Positions 15,647 through 24,367 of a DNA stretch of 38,835 nt are shown here, one piece after another. The notes below the pieces were generated by a model that had not been told where the DNA came from, did no database searches, and saw nothing but the letters and a program-made list of their open reading frames with translations. The stretch comes from Candidatus Nomurabacteria bacterium. Its GTDB lineage: Bacteria > Patescibacteriota > Minisyncoccia > Phycocordibacterales > UBA9973. Every line of letters starts with the position of its first letter. Positions within the stretch are counted from its first letter, which is position 1. Where the stretch lies: NCBI GenBank assembly GCA_003155695.1, contig PMDZ01000011.1, positions 18,299 to 57,133 on the forward strand, in the 5' to 3' direction. The translations under genes and the position numbers were made by a program.

Positions 15647-15675
15647 TTGATTATTTTGAGTGATTATGGTAGGAT
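15647..15675 (+). promoter_or_regulatory. rpsP promoter
   Basis: -35 TTGATT (15647-15652), 17-bp spacer, -10 TAGGAT (15670-15675). The same -10 is used at rpoB. The start codon is only ten bases downstream, so the leader is very short or absent. Confidence 0.5.
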
Positions 15676-15685
15676 ACTTTCACGT

Positions 15686-15991
15686 ATGTTAATGATAAGA
15701 CTACAACGAATAGGGCGCAAGAATGATGCCGCTTTCAGAGTGCTTTTAACTGATTCCAAGAATTCGGCCAAGAGTGGTAGATTCAAAGAAATTTTGGGTT
15801 CATATAATATAAAAAAAGGAGAAATATTATTCAAGGCCGACCGCATCACTTACTGGATAGGGAAAGGTGCGCAAGTCTCGGACACCGTTCATAATTTTCT
15901 CGTTCATCAGAAACTGATTGAAGGCAAAAAGAAGAATGTCTTATCGAAGAAATCTCCGACCAAAGCTCGCAAAGCACTAAAAAAATCGTAA
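15686..15991 (+). CDS. rpsP: 30S ribosomal protein S16
   Basis: 101 residues from ATG 15686, chosen because MLMIRLQRIGRKN matches family N-termini; an upstream in-frame TTG at 15647 overlaps the promoter. Family blocks: RLQRIGRKNDAAFRVLLTDS, GRFKEILGSYN, ADRITYWIGKGAQVSDTV. S16 binds 16S rRNA early in 30S assembly. The tail is Lys/Ser-rich. It is followed by an exceptionally long hairpin and then by the KH protein gene, its usual neighbour. Confidence 0.95.
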   Translation: MLMIRLQRIGRKNDAAFRVLLTDSKNSAKSGRFKEILGSYNIKKGEILFKADRITYWIGKGAQVSDTVHNFLVHQKLIEGKKKNVLSKKSPTKARKALKKS

Positions 15992-16004
15992 AAATATAAT
16001 CCAT

Positions 16005-16088
16005 AAAAGACGCAATATTAAAGTTTTCTTCGCGCTTTACCCCAAAGGGGCCCTACGCGACTCAGAAAATTTCAATATTGCGTCTTTT
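16005..16088 (+). terminator. 84-base nested hairpin between rpsP and the KH gene
   Basis: The outer stem is perfect over 15 bp (16005-16019 with 16074-16088). It continues as an imperfect 10-bp helix (16020-16029 with 16064-16073), then TCGCG/CGCGA (16030-16034 with 16056-16060), and is capped by CCCC-AAA-GGGG (16040-16050). The outer arm ends in TTTT. It can act as a terminator, and could equally be an RNA processing site or a remnant palindromic element. Confidence 0.75.
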
Positions 16089-16091
16089 CTA

Positions 16092-16121
16092 TTGCAAAAG
16101 AAAGGAATTATATGTTATAAT
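16092..16121 (+). promoter_or_regulatory. Promoter of the KH-domain gene
   Basis: -35 TTGCAA (16092-16097), 18-bp spacer, extended -10 TGT-TATAAT (ending 16121). The leader to ATG 16182 is about 54 bases. Confidence 0.7.
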
Positions 16122-16181
16122 AAAAATGAGCAGTTTGTAGTCGGTACACTGCATGAATTTAAGAATAATACTAAAAGATAT

Positions 16182-16523
16182 ATGTCAGACGATAAAGCGT
16201 TTTTAGAGTATATTGTAAAGGCATTGGTTGATTATCCAGATGATGTGAAAATCGACCGAACGGTAGACGAAATGGGGGTCCTTATAACTATGACGGTTAA
16301 CGCCGCAGATATGGGCAAGATAATCGGTCGTCAAGGCAACACGGCAAAAGCAATCAGAACTCTTTTGCGAGTTATCGGTATGAAAAATAATGCTCGAGTT
16401 AATCTAAAGATTAACGAACCGGAAGGTGGAAAGATTGAAAATCCTGGAGCACCAGTTTCAACATCAAGTAGTGAATCATCCAAGTCGGTTGATGCAGCAC
16501 TGGAAGACTTGAAGGGGATCTAA
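16182..16523 (+). CDS. khpA: KH-domain RNA-binding protein (KhpA-like)
   Basis: 113 residues from ATG 16182. An upstream in-frame ATG at 16092-region codons would overlap the promoter, and MSDDKAFLEYIVKALVDYPD matches KhpA starts. A single KH domain has the GxxG loop GRQG (49-52) within GKIIGRQGNTAKAIRTLLR. After about residue 85 comes a Ser-rich, probably disordered tail (TSSSESSKS), longer than in the 75-85 residue relatives. The rpsP-khpA-trmD neighbourhood is the usual one. The function is RNA binding linked to cell-wall or division control in other phyla; its role here is inferred. Confidence 0.88.
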   Translation: MSDDKAFLEYIVKALVDYPDDVKIDRTVDEMGVLITMTVNAADMGKIIGRQGNTAKAIRTLLRVIGMKNNARVNLKINEPEGGKIENPGAPVSTSSSESSKSVDAALEDLKGI

Positions 16524-16550
16524 GAATTTTCAATTAAAAAATACAAAAAA

Positions 16551-16583
16551 AGAAAAGCCCCGGCCTTTGGCCGGGGCTTTTCT
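16551..16583 (+). terminator. Terminator of the KH gene
   Basis: A perfect 15-bp GC-rich stem (16551-16565 with 16569-16583) has a TTT loop and flanking A and T tracts. Confidence 0.9.
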
Positions 16584-16594
16584 TGTGCTAATAT
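16566..16594 (+). promoter_or_regulatory. trmD promoter nested in the upstream terminator
   Basis: The extended -10 TGC-TAATAT (16586-16594) lies six bases before ATG 16601. The best -35 (TTTGGC, 16566-16571, 17-bp spacer) falls in the loop and 3' arm of the terminator, so the hairpin DNA and promoter overlap. Confidence 0.45.
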
Positions 16595-16600
16595 GTTTTT

Positions 16601-17314
16601 ATGAGATTTCATGTCATTACATTATTCCCAGAAATGTTCGATTCCTATCTCAAGGAGTCTATTTTGGGACGAGCCATAAAAGAAAAAAAAATTTCTGTTT
16701 CTTTTACAAATCCTCGCAAATTTGTGACAGGGAAATATAAAAAAATCTGGCCAGACGGCAATATCTCGGCCCAAGTAGATGACCGACCTTATGCCGGTGG
16801 TCCGGGAATGGTCATGATGGCCGAACCGATAATAAAAGCTGTTGAAACAACTTTGAGAAAAATTAAAAATTATGAATTAAGAATTAAAAATTCTAAAACC
16901 AAAAACCCAAAACCAAAAACCTTAATCATTAATTTCGTTCCAAGTGCAGAAAAATTTGATACAAAAATAGCAAAAAGTATAGTCGGAAAATATACAGATA
17001 TAATTATGATTTGTGGCAGATACGAGGGAATTGATGCTCGGGTGGATAAAATTTTAAAGACAAAAAAGTTATCAATAGGGGATTATGTTCTAACCGGTGG
17101 AGAAATACCGGCCATGGTCCTGATTGATTCCATCTCCCGTCAAATCGAAGGTGTTCTTGGTAATTTCGATTCCCGCGAAGAAGAACGAACCTCATCGAGA
17201 GAAGTTTATACCCGTCCGGAAGTGTTGATACATAAAGGTAAAAAATATAAAGTACCAAAAGTTTTACTTTCAGGTGACCACAAAAAAATAGAGGAATGGA
17301 AAAAAAGTAAATAA
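16601..17314 (+). CDS. trmD: tRNA (guanine-N1)-methyltransferase
   Basis: 237 residues. It methylates G37 of tRNAs using SAM; the SPOUT trefoil-knot family works as a dimer. Motifs: FHVITLFPEMF (3-13), VDDRPYAGGPGM (59-70), ICGRYEGID (137-145), SIGDYVLTGGE (158-168) and VYTRPEV (202-208). Residues 87-106 are a Lys/Asn-rich insert (KIKNYELRIKN...KPK) encoded by A+T low-complexity sequence. It sits in a loop where other TrmD proteins have a few residues. The segment before YTRP (RTSSREV) also differs from the usual LLDxPHYTRP, so the equivalent of the catalytic Asp of E. coli TrmD is not obvious. Confidence 0.93.
   Translation: MRFHVITLFPEMFDSYLKESILGRAIKEKKISVSFTNPRKFVTGKYKKIWPDGNISAQVDDRPYAGGPGMVMMAEPIIKAVETTLRKIKNYELRIKNSKTKNPKPKTLIINFVPSAEKFDTKIAKSIVGKYTDIIMICGRYEGIDARVDKILKTKKLSIGDYVLTGGEIPAMVLIDSISRQIEGVLGNFDSREEERTSSREVYTRPEVLIHKGKKYKVPKVLLSGDHKKIEEWKKSK
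16859..16918. repeat. A+T-rich repeat-like insert inside trmD
   Basis: AATTAAAAATT and AATTAAGAATTAAAAATT units alternate, then CAAAAACC is repeated. The stretch keeps the frame and encodes the 20-residue insert of TrmD. It looks like a recently inserted low-complexity element rather than conserved coding sequence. Confidence 0.55.
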
Positions 17315-17337
17315 TCTTAATTTTTTGCGGTTTTTTC

Positions 17338-17366
17338 TTGACAAATTTATTCGAATAGTATAGGAT
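17338..17366 (+). promoter_or_regulatory. rpoB promoter
   Basis: -35 TTGACA (17338-17343), 17-bp spacer, -10 TAGGAT (17361-17366). The predicted leader is about 150 bases, one of the longest in the window. It starts near ACTCA...TGAGT, which can pair (17369-17390). Confidence 0.65.
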
Positions 17367-17476
17367 AGTACTCAGATTGAAAAGATTGAGTCATGGCAAA
17401 TCAGTCACTAGTTTATTAAGTTTTTAACTTAACTTGTGTTAAAAAACAATATTGCCAGTAATTATAAATAGATCAC

Positions 17477-17509
17477 AACAATAAGGTTTGGTCGCCTTAG
17501 TGTTTTTTT
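17477..17509 (+). promoter_or_regulatory. Attenuator-like hairpin in the rpoB leader
   Basis: TAAGG (17482-17486) pairs with CCTTA (17495-17499), and AACA (17477-17480) pairs with TGTT (17501-17504) around one mismatch. Five more U follow. It has terminator form but sits 16 bases before rpoB, so it would limit read-through into rpoBC. Confidence 0.55.
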
Positions 17510-17524
17510 GTTATTATTTTATCC

Positions 17525-20500
17525 ATGAAAAAAACAACCGGACACGAGAAGAAGTATTTTGCCCGTTATAAGAAGCCACTCATCCCATTCCCGAATCTGA
17601 TCGAGAACCAATTAACTTCATTCAGTTGGCTGGTTGAGTCGGGGCTCAAAGAAGTATTCAAAGAATTTTCTCCCATTAACGACTACTCGGAAAAGAAATT
17701 CCAATTGGATTTCACTTCTTTTGTGCTTTCCGAACCGAAATTCGATGAAGAATACACGAAGGTAAACAAATTAACTTATGAAGGAAATCTCAAGGCTCGC
17801 GTCAAACTTTTGAATAAAGGTATAGGAACTTCCAAAGAGCAAGAAATATTTATGGCTGATGTCCCATTAATGACCAAACATGGAACATTCATCATCAACG
17901 GGGTAGAGCGTGTTATTGTCCCGCAATTGACCAGAAGTTTCGGAGTCTTTTTTACCGAACAAGAATTAAAGACCAAACTTTACTTTGGCGCCAAAATAAT
18001 ACCGGCTCGTGGAGTCTGGATAGAAATCGAATCCGATACTGATGGAGCTATATATGTCCGAGTGGATAAAAAGCGCAAGTTTTCTGTCGCCTCACTTCTC
18101 CGAGTCCTTGGACTTGAAAAAGACGAAGCGATAATTAAAGCCTTCAGTGGACTATCCGCTTTCCCAGAAGAGACTCTCAAAGCTATCAAAATTTCTCTTG
18201 AAAAAGACCCAGCCAAAACAATGTCCGATTCATTTATTGAGATATATAAACGTCTCCGTGACGGGGACTTGGCAACTTCCGAGAATGCCCGTGAATTTAT
18301 CACTACACTCCTTTCTCCCGAGCGATATGACCTTTCTCCTGTCGGGCGATTCCGATTCAACAAACGTTTTGAAAAAAGTATGGATGATAAGGAAATGGAA
18401 CGTCGTACTATTTCGGCCGATGATATTGTCAGTATTGTCCACAATATTGTTGTCTTGAACAATACCTTGCATGCCAAAGCCGACGATATCGACCACTTGG
18501 GTCAGCGTCGTGTCCGTTATGTCGGAGAAATGATTCAACAGAAATTCCGCATGGGAATGTCACAAATCAAGAGAAATATCCAAGACCGTATGTCGACCAT
18601 CGATGTCGGAACGACTCTTCCAATTCAAATTATAAATCAGCGTCCGCTTCAGGCCCGCATTAAAGAATTTTTCACCGCCAACCAGCTATCACAATTCATG
18701 AACCAGGAAAATGTCATGGCTGAACTTGAACACTTGCGCCGACTCTCGGCCCTTGGTCCCGGCGGACTGACTCGTGAACGTGCCGGACTTGAAGTTCGTG
18801 ATGTCCACACATCGCACTACGGCCGCGTTTGTCCAATTCATACTCCGGAAGGTCCGAACATCGGATTGATCTTGAACCTTTCGACTTATGCTCGGGTTAA
18901 TGAATTTGGAATTATTGAAACTCCTTACGTTAAAGTTAAAGACGGTAAAATTACTTCCGAAGTTGTTTATTTAAACGCACTGGAGGAAGAAAAGTACAAC
19001 ATTGCCCATGCTGGAATTGATTACGATGATAAAGGAAACATTATTGATGATAAAGTTGAAGCTCGTATCAAAACAAAACCGGGAATGATTTCAAAAAGTG
19101 AAATTGATTTTATCGATGTTGCGACCAACCAAGCTTTCTCGATTGCCACCTCAATGATTCCATTCCTCGAGCACGATGACGCGCACCGAACTCTCATGGG
19201 TAGCAATATGCAGAAGCAGGCGTTGCCTTGTGTTGTACCTGAGATACCGCTTGTCGCTACAGGAATGGAGGAGTTAGCAAGTCGTGATTCCGGACGTTTG
19301 GTTATATCCGAAGTAAATGGTGTTGTTTCTTATGTCGATGCTAAAAAAGTAACGGTTAAAGATGATAAAGACAAAGACCATGTTTACCCACTTATTAATT
19401 TTTCTCGTACGAATAATTTCTCAATGTTTCATCAACGCCCGAGTGTCTCAATTGGAGATAAAATTAAAAAAGGTGAAATTCTGGCAGATACAAGTACGAC
19501 GGACCACGGTCAAATTTCACTTGGGCAGAATGTTCTTGTTGGATTTATGTCCTGGGGCGGAGCCAACTACGAGGATGCCATAATTTTGTCGGAAAAGCTT
19601 GTAAAACAAAGTAAATTTACCAGTATCTATGTTACCGAATTTATCTGCAATGTTCGTGATACCAAATTGGGTCCGGAGATAACGACTCGCGATATTCCGA
19701 ATGTTGGAGAAAATAAACTGAAAGACCTTGATGAAGATGGAATAATAGTCATTGGAGCCGAAGTTAAAGAAAATGATATCCTTGTCGGTAAAATTACACC
19801 AAAAGGTGAGACCGAACTGACACCGGAAGAAAGATTGCTCCGCTCAATCTTTACCGAAAAAGCCCGCGATGTTAAAGATACTTCACTCCGACTTGAACAC
19901 GGTAAGCAGGGAAGAATTATCGGAGTTAAAATATTCTCACGTGACCTGGGTCACAATCTCGAATCGGGTATTATAAAAAGAATTGTTGTGGAAATTGCTC
20001 AGCTCCGAAATATTTCTGTCGGAGACAAATTAGCCGGACGCCACGGAAACAAAGGTGTTATTTCGGTTATCCTTCCGGAAGAAGAAATGCCATACATGGC
20101 CGACGGAACCTCGATAGATATCATTCTTACACCACTTGGAGTGCCTTCTCGTATGAACTTGGGTCAGATTCTTGAAATGCATTTGGGTTATGCGGCTCAT
20201 ACTTTAGGTTATCAAGCAATTGTTCCGCCATTTTCATCGGCTACAGTTCCGGAAATCAAAGCCGAGCTTGTAAAAGCCGGTATGCCGGAAAGTGGCAAAG
20301 TCACTCTTTATGACGGACGTACCGGAGATGCTTTTGACCAGGATATTGCCATCGGTTATATGTACTTGCTCAAACTTCACCACATGGTTGAAGATAAATT
20401 GCACATGCGTTCTATCGGTCCATACTCTCTCATTACTCAGCAACCTCTTGGTGGTAAAGCTCAGGGCGGAGGACAGCGTTTCGGAGAAATGGAGGTCTGG

Positions 20501-20710
20501 GCGCTTGAAGGTCACGGCGCTGCTTATACACTACGCGAAATGTTAACTATTAAGTCTGATGATATTGTCGGTCGTTCACAAACATTTGATGCCATTATTA
20601 AAGGTCACCCAATCGGTGAACCGAATGTCCCAGCTTCGTTTAATGTCCTTCTGAACTATCTCCGAGGTCTTGCATTAGATGTCGATTTGAAAAAGCCCGG
20701 GAGTAATTAA
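17525..20710 (+). CDS. rpoB: RNA polymerase beta subunit
   Basis: 1061 residues, a compact beta without the lineage inserts of E. coli (1342). Family blocks run throughout: protrusion (FIINGVERVIVPQLTRSFGV), fork (ALGPGGLTRERAGLEVRDVH), active-site Lys regions (GVKIFSRD, VGDKLAGRHGNKGVIS) and the clamp end (LGGKAQGGGQRFGEMEVWAL). In the rifampicin pocket, the residue matching E. coli Asp516 is Asn393 (FMNQ, codon 18701-18703). The site two residues before the conserved RR is His-Leu instead of His-Lys. There is no Shine-Dalgarno, and the long structured leader ends in an attenuator-like hairpin. rpoC follows after 23 bases. Confidence 0.98.
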   Translation: MKKTTGHEKKYFARYKKPLIPFPNLIENQLTSFSWLVESGLKEVFKEFSPINDYSEKKFQLDFTSFVLSEPKFDEEYTKVNKLTYEGNLKARVKLLNKGIGTSKEQEIFMADVPLMTKHGTFIINGVERVIVPQLTRSFGVFFTEQELKTKLYFGAKIIPARGVWIEIESDTDGAIYVRVDKKRKFSVASLLRVLGLEKDEAIIKAFSGLSAFPEETLKAIKISLEKDPAKTMSDSFIEIYKRLRDGDLATSENAREFITTLLSPERYDLSPVGRFRFNKRFEKSMDDKEMERRTISADDIVSIVHNIVVLNNTLHAKADDIDHLGQRRVRYVGEMIQQKFRMGMSQIKRNIQDRMSTIDVGTTLPIQIINQRPLQARIKEFFTANQLSQFMNQENVMAELEHLRRLSALGPGGLTRERAGLEVRDVHTSHYGRVCPIHTPEGPNIGLILNLSTYARVNEFGIIETPYVKVKDGKITSEVVYLNALEEEKYNIAHAGIDYDDKGNIIDDKVEARIKTKPGMISKSEIDFIDVATNQAFSIATSMIPFLEHDDAHRTLMGSNMQKQALPCVVPEIPLVATGMEELASRDSGRLVISEVNGVVSYVDAKKVTVKDDKDKDHVYPLINFSRTNNFSMFHQRPSVSIGDKIKKGEILADTSTTDHGQISLGQNVLVGFMSWGGANYEDAIILSEKLVKQSKFTSIYVTEFICNVRDTKLGPEITTRDIPNVGENKLKDLDEDGIIVIGAEVKENDILVGKITPKGETELTPEERLLRSIFTEKARDVKDTSLRLEHGKQGRIIGVKIFSRDLGHNLESGIIKRIVVEIAQLRNISVGDKLAGRHGNKGVISVILPEEEMPYMADGTSIDIILTPLGVPSRMNLGQILEMHLGYAAHTLGYQAIVPPFSSATVPEIKAELVKAGMPESGKVTLYDGRTGDAFDQDIAIGYMYLLKLHHMVEDKLHMRSIGPYSLITQQPLGGKAQGGGQRFGEMEVWALEGHGAAYTLREMLTIKSDDIVGRSQTFDAIIKGHPIGEPNVPASFNVLLNYLRGLALDVDLKKPGSN

Positions 20711-20733
20711 TAGCATAAATATTATACAATCAT

Positions 20734-23700
20734 ATGAAAACAATTGATACAACAAACTTTGACAGAATAGCGCTAAAACTGGCATCGCCGGAAACCATTA
20801 AGGAATGGTCTTATGGAGAAGTGACCAAACCTGAAACCATAAACTATCGTACCGGACGAAGCGAGCGCTCGGGGCTATTCGACGAGAGAATTTTCGGTCC
20901 GGAAAAAGATTACGAATGTTATTGCGGTAAATATCGACGTATAAGATATAAGGATATTATTTGTGAAAAGTGTGGAGTTGAAGTTACTCGCTCAATAGTA
21001 CGTCGTGAACGCATGGGGCATATCGAACTTTCTTCGCCAGTTGCACACATTTGGTTCTTGCGAGGAGTTCCTTCTAGAATGTCCGTACTTCTCAATATTT
21101 CCGTCAGTGATTTGGAAAAAGTTATATATTTCGCCGGTTATATAATTACGAATGTTTATGCCGAAGAAAAAGAAGGAATAATCAAAAATCTCGAAAGTGA
21201 ATTCAAGGCAAAAATAAAAAGTGTCGGAGTCGAAGAGGATAAAGAAAAGTTAAAAGAACTTTTGTTGAATACCAAAAAAGAAATTAACGAAATAGTTCCG
21301 GGAAAAGTTCTGAATGAAATCGCTTACCACCACTTTGGCCTAAAATACGGAAGTTGCTTTGAAGCCAGTATCGGAGCCGAAGCGATTTACACCTTATTTA
21401 AGAATATGGATTTAGCGAAGCTTAAGATTGAAACCGAGAATATAGTTTCCAAATCTTCCAATATTGACCGCGAGAAATTGGAAAAAAGATTATCACTTAT
21501 TCGTTCAATGCTTCACTCCGGCATTCGCCCGGAATGGATGTTCCTGACTATTATTCCGGTTATTCCTCCAGCTCTTCGTCCGATGGTAGCACTTGATGGT
21601 GGACGTCACGCTACCTCGGATTTGAACGACTTGTATCGCCGAGTCATAAACAGAAATAATCGTTTGAAAAAATTAAAAGAAATCGGCGCTCCGGATGTCA
21701 TTCTTCGAAATGAAAAACGTATTTTACAGGAAGCTGTCGATGCTCTTATCGATAACTCGATTGCCAAGCAAAACGATTCACAGGCAGTTTCTTCATCTCA
21801 AAAACGAGCTCTTAAATCTTTATCTGACAATCTAAAATCAAAACAAGGATTATTCCGTCAGAATTTGCTAGGTAAGCGTGTCGACTACTCCGGCCGTTCG
21901 GTTATCGTTGTCGGACCTGGACTCAAATTGCATCAATGTGGTTTGCCGAAGCACATGGTTCTCGAACTTTTCAAACCTTTTGTCATTTCAAAAATATTGG
22001 AAACCGAGCTGGCTTTCAATATTCGTGGAGCCAATCGTTTGATAGAAGAAGGAATTCCCGAAGTCTGGGCGATACTTGAAGAAGTTATTAAAGGGAAATA
22101 TGTTCTGTTGAATCGTGCCCCGACTCTTCACCGGTTGGGAATTCAAGCTTTCCATCCTATTCTTATTGAAGGAAATGCTATCCAGGTGCATCCGCTTGTT
22201 TGTGCCGGATTTAACGCCGACTTCGATGGAGACCAGATGGCCGTCTATGTTCCGCTTTCCGATATGGCCCAAATGGAAGCTCGCGAATATATGGCTTCAA
22301 ATAAAAATTTATTGAAACCACAAGATGGTTCGCCAATTGTGATGCCGAAAATGGATATAATTCTTGGTTGTTATTGGATGACTAAATCAGTTGACGGTGA
22401 AAAAGGTGAAGGCATGGCTTTTGCCAGTCCGAACCAAGCCATTACGGCTTTTGATTTGGGAGTCATTACTTTCCGCGCCAAGATTAAGGTCTTGGGTACC
22501 GATAAAATCAAGTACAATACATTTGGAAATAAACCATTTGAAACGACAGTTGGAAAATTATTCTTTAACAGTATTTTTCCGGATGATTTTCCTTATATAA
22601 ATGAAGAAATAAATATTAAGAGAATGTCTCTGCTTGTCGACGAACTTATTGTTCATCATGGGATAGATGAAACTCCTAAATATTTGGATAAAATTAAAGA
22701 TTTTGGTTACCAATATGCGACTTATTCGGGAGTCACTTGGGGAATTGATAATGTCAAAGTGCCTGAAGGTAAAGCTGAAATCGTCAAGAAGTTCCGCAAG
22801 GAAGAGGAAATAGTTCGAGGACAATTTGACGATGGACTTCTTTCCGAAGAAGAACAATATCAGAAAGTTATTGAAATATGGGAACATGCCAAGAAAGAAA
22901 TAGAGAAACTTATTCCGCAAAGTCTTGACCCTCGTAGTTCTACATATGACCTGGTATTCTCAGGTGCCAGAGGAACGATGGGAAGTTTGGTTCAGATGTG
23001 TGGAATGAAAGGTTTAATTGTGAATACTTCGGGAGAAACGCTCGACTTCCCGATTATTCCGTCATACATCGAAGGATTGTCACCACTTGAATACTTCATT
23101 ACGACTCACGGTTCGCGTAAAGGTGCCGCCGACACTGCCCTAAATACAGCTAAAGCTGGTTACCTGACACGTCGTTTGGTGGATGTCGCTCAAGATGTGG
23201 TTATTACCGAAGAAGATTGTGGAACAAAAAATGGCAAGAAAATCGTCGTTGTTGATGGAGTCTTTGCCAAATATATTCATGGGCGAGTTTTACTTGCGGA
23301 CATCAAGGATAATGAAGGCAAGACAATGTTTAAGAAGGGATCATTAATCACAAAAGAAAACGCCAGACTTTTGGAAAAATCAGGAATCAAAGAAGCTTTC
23401 GTCCGCACACCATTATCTTGCGAAACTGTTCACGGAATTTGCCGAAATTGTTACGGTCTCGATTTGGGACGAAACTGCATGATTGAACTTGGACAAGCAG
23501 TTGGAATTATTGCTGCTCAAGCTATCGGTGAACCAGGAACGCAGTTGACGCTTCGTACTTTTCACGCTGGAGGTGTGGCGACAGTGGACATCACGACTGG
23601 TCTTCCTCGTGTTGAAGAAATTTTCGAAAGACGTACACCAAAAAATCCAGCGATTATTGCAATGACTGATGGAGAAGTTGTAAACGTTGTCGATAATGGA

Positions 23701-24363
23701 ACAGATAAATTGATTAAAGTTCTTTCCGATCTCAAGTCCGATAATAAAGCTGGAGGAAAAAATGGAAATGAAGTTGAATATACAATTCCTGCTCGACGTC
23801 AGATTTTGGTAAAAATCGGAGCCAAGGTTAAAAAAGGCGATTTGTTAACCGATGGTTCAGCCGATATCAATGAAATTGTGAAATACGGCGGTAAAGAAAT
23901 GGCCGAGGAATATATTGTCAATGAAATAAATAAAGTTTACGATTTGCAGAGTGCTTCAATTTCCAGAAAACATATTGAAATAATTATTCGCCAGATGTTC
24001 TCGCGCAAAAGAATTAAAGATGCCGGAGATACAGCTTTTTCACCCGGAGAAATCGTTGAAAACATTGAGTTAATTGAAGAAAATGAAATTATCGAGAAAG
24101 AAGGCCATGGCAAGAAAGCTGAAGCTGGAACAATCGTACTCGGTATTACCGAAGTCTCGCTTACAACAAAGAGTTGGTTGTCTGCCGCTTCATTCCAAAA
24201 TACCAACCGAGTCTTAATCAATAATGCCATTCGTGGCGGAATCGATAATCTCCGAGGTCTGAAAGAAAATGTTATCATCGGTAATCTCATCCCAGCTGGT
24301 ACCGGTTTCGGAGTCAAACGTAAAAAAGTAGTTGAAGAAGAAAAAGACGAGTCGGGTCAATAG
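20734..24363 (+). CDS. rpoC: RNA polymerase beta' subunit
   Basis: 1209 residues. The N-terminal zinc site is Cys62, Cys64, Cys77 and Cys80 (CYCG...CEKC). The catalytic loop NADFDGDQM holds Asp496, Asp498 and Asp500. The bridge helix and trigger-loop part contains GMKGLIVNTSGE, LEYFITTHGSRKGAADTAL and GYLTRRLVDVAQD. A second zinc site is made by CGTKNG...CETVHGICRNCYG. The C-terminal end is charged. Co-directional with rpoB; TATACA five bases before the start might be a weak internal promoter. The length is within the compact bacterial range. Confidence 0.98.
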   Translation: MKTIDTTNFDRIALKLASPETIKEWSYGEVTKPETINYRTGRSERSGLFDERIFGPEKDYECYCGKYRRIRYKDIICEKCGVEVTRSIVRRERMGHIELSSPVAHIWFLRGVPSRMSVLLNISVSDLEKVIYFAGYIITNVYAEEKEGIIKNLESEFKAKIKSVGVEEDKEKLKELLLNTKKEINEIVPGKVLNEIAYHHFGLKYGSCFEASIGAEAIYTLFKNMDLAKLKIETENIVSKSSNIDREKLEKRLSLIRSMLHSGIRPEWMFLTIIPVIPPALRPMVALDGGRHATSDLNDLYRRVINRNNRLKKLKEIGAPDVILRNEKRILQEAVDALIDNSIAKQNDSQAVSSSQKRALKSLSDNLKSKQGLFRQNLLGKRVDYSGRSVIVVGPGLKLHQCGLPKHMVLELFKPFVISKILETELAFNIRGANRLIEEGIPEVWAILEEVIKGKYVLLNRAPTLHRLGIQAFHPILIEGNAIQVHPLVCAGFNADFDGDQMAVYVPLSDMAQMEAREYMASNKNLLKPQDGSPIVMPKMDIILGCYWMTKSVDGEKGEGMAFASPNQAITAFDLGVITFRAKIKVLGTDKIKYNTFGNKPFETTVGKLFFNSIFPDDFPYINEEINIKRMSLLVDELIVHHGIDETPKYLDKIKDFGYQYATYSGVTWGIDNVKVPEGKAEIVKKFRKEEEIVRGQFDDGLLSEEEQYQKVIEIWEHAKKEIEKLIPQSLDPRSSTYDLVFSGARGTMGSLVQMCGMKGLIVNTSGETLDFPIIPSYIEGLSPLEYFITTHGSRKGAADTALNTAKAGYLTRRLVDVAQDVVITEEDCGTKNGKKIVVVDGVFAKYIHGRVLLADIKDNEGKTMFKKGSLITKENARLLEKSGIKEAFVRTPLSCETVHGICRNCYGLDLGRNCMIELGQAVGIIAAQAIGEPGTQLTLRTFHAGGVATVDITTGLPRVEEIFERRTPKNPAIIAMTDGEVVNVVDNGTDKLIKVLSDLKSDNKAGGKNGNEVEYTIPARRQILVKIGAKVKKGDLLTDGSADINEIVKYGGKEMAEEYIVNEINKVYDLQSASISRKHIEIIIRQMFSRKRIKDAGDTAFSPGEIVENIELIEENEIIEKEGHGKKAEAGTIVLGITEVSLTTKSWLSAASFQNTNRVLINNAIRGGIDNLRGLKENVIIGNLIPAGTGFGVKRKKVVEEEKDESGQ

Positions 24364-24367
24364 AATC

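Noticed and set aside
16092-16181. Longer N-terminus for the KH protein
   Set aside because: The extra codons cover the promoter, and residues before MSDDK do not resemble the family.
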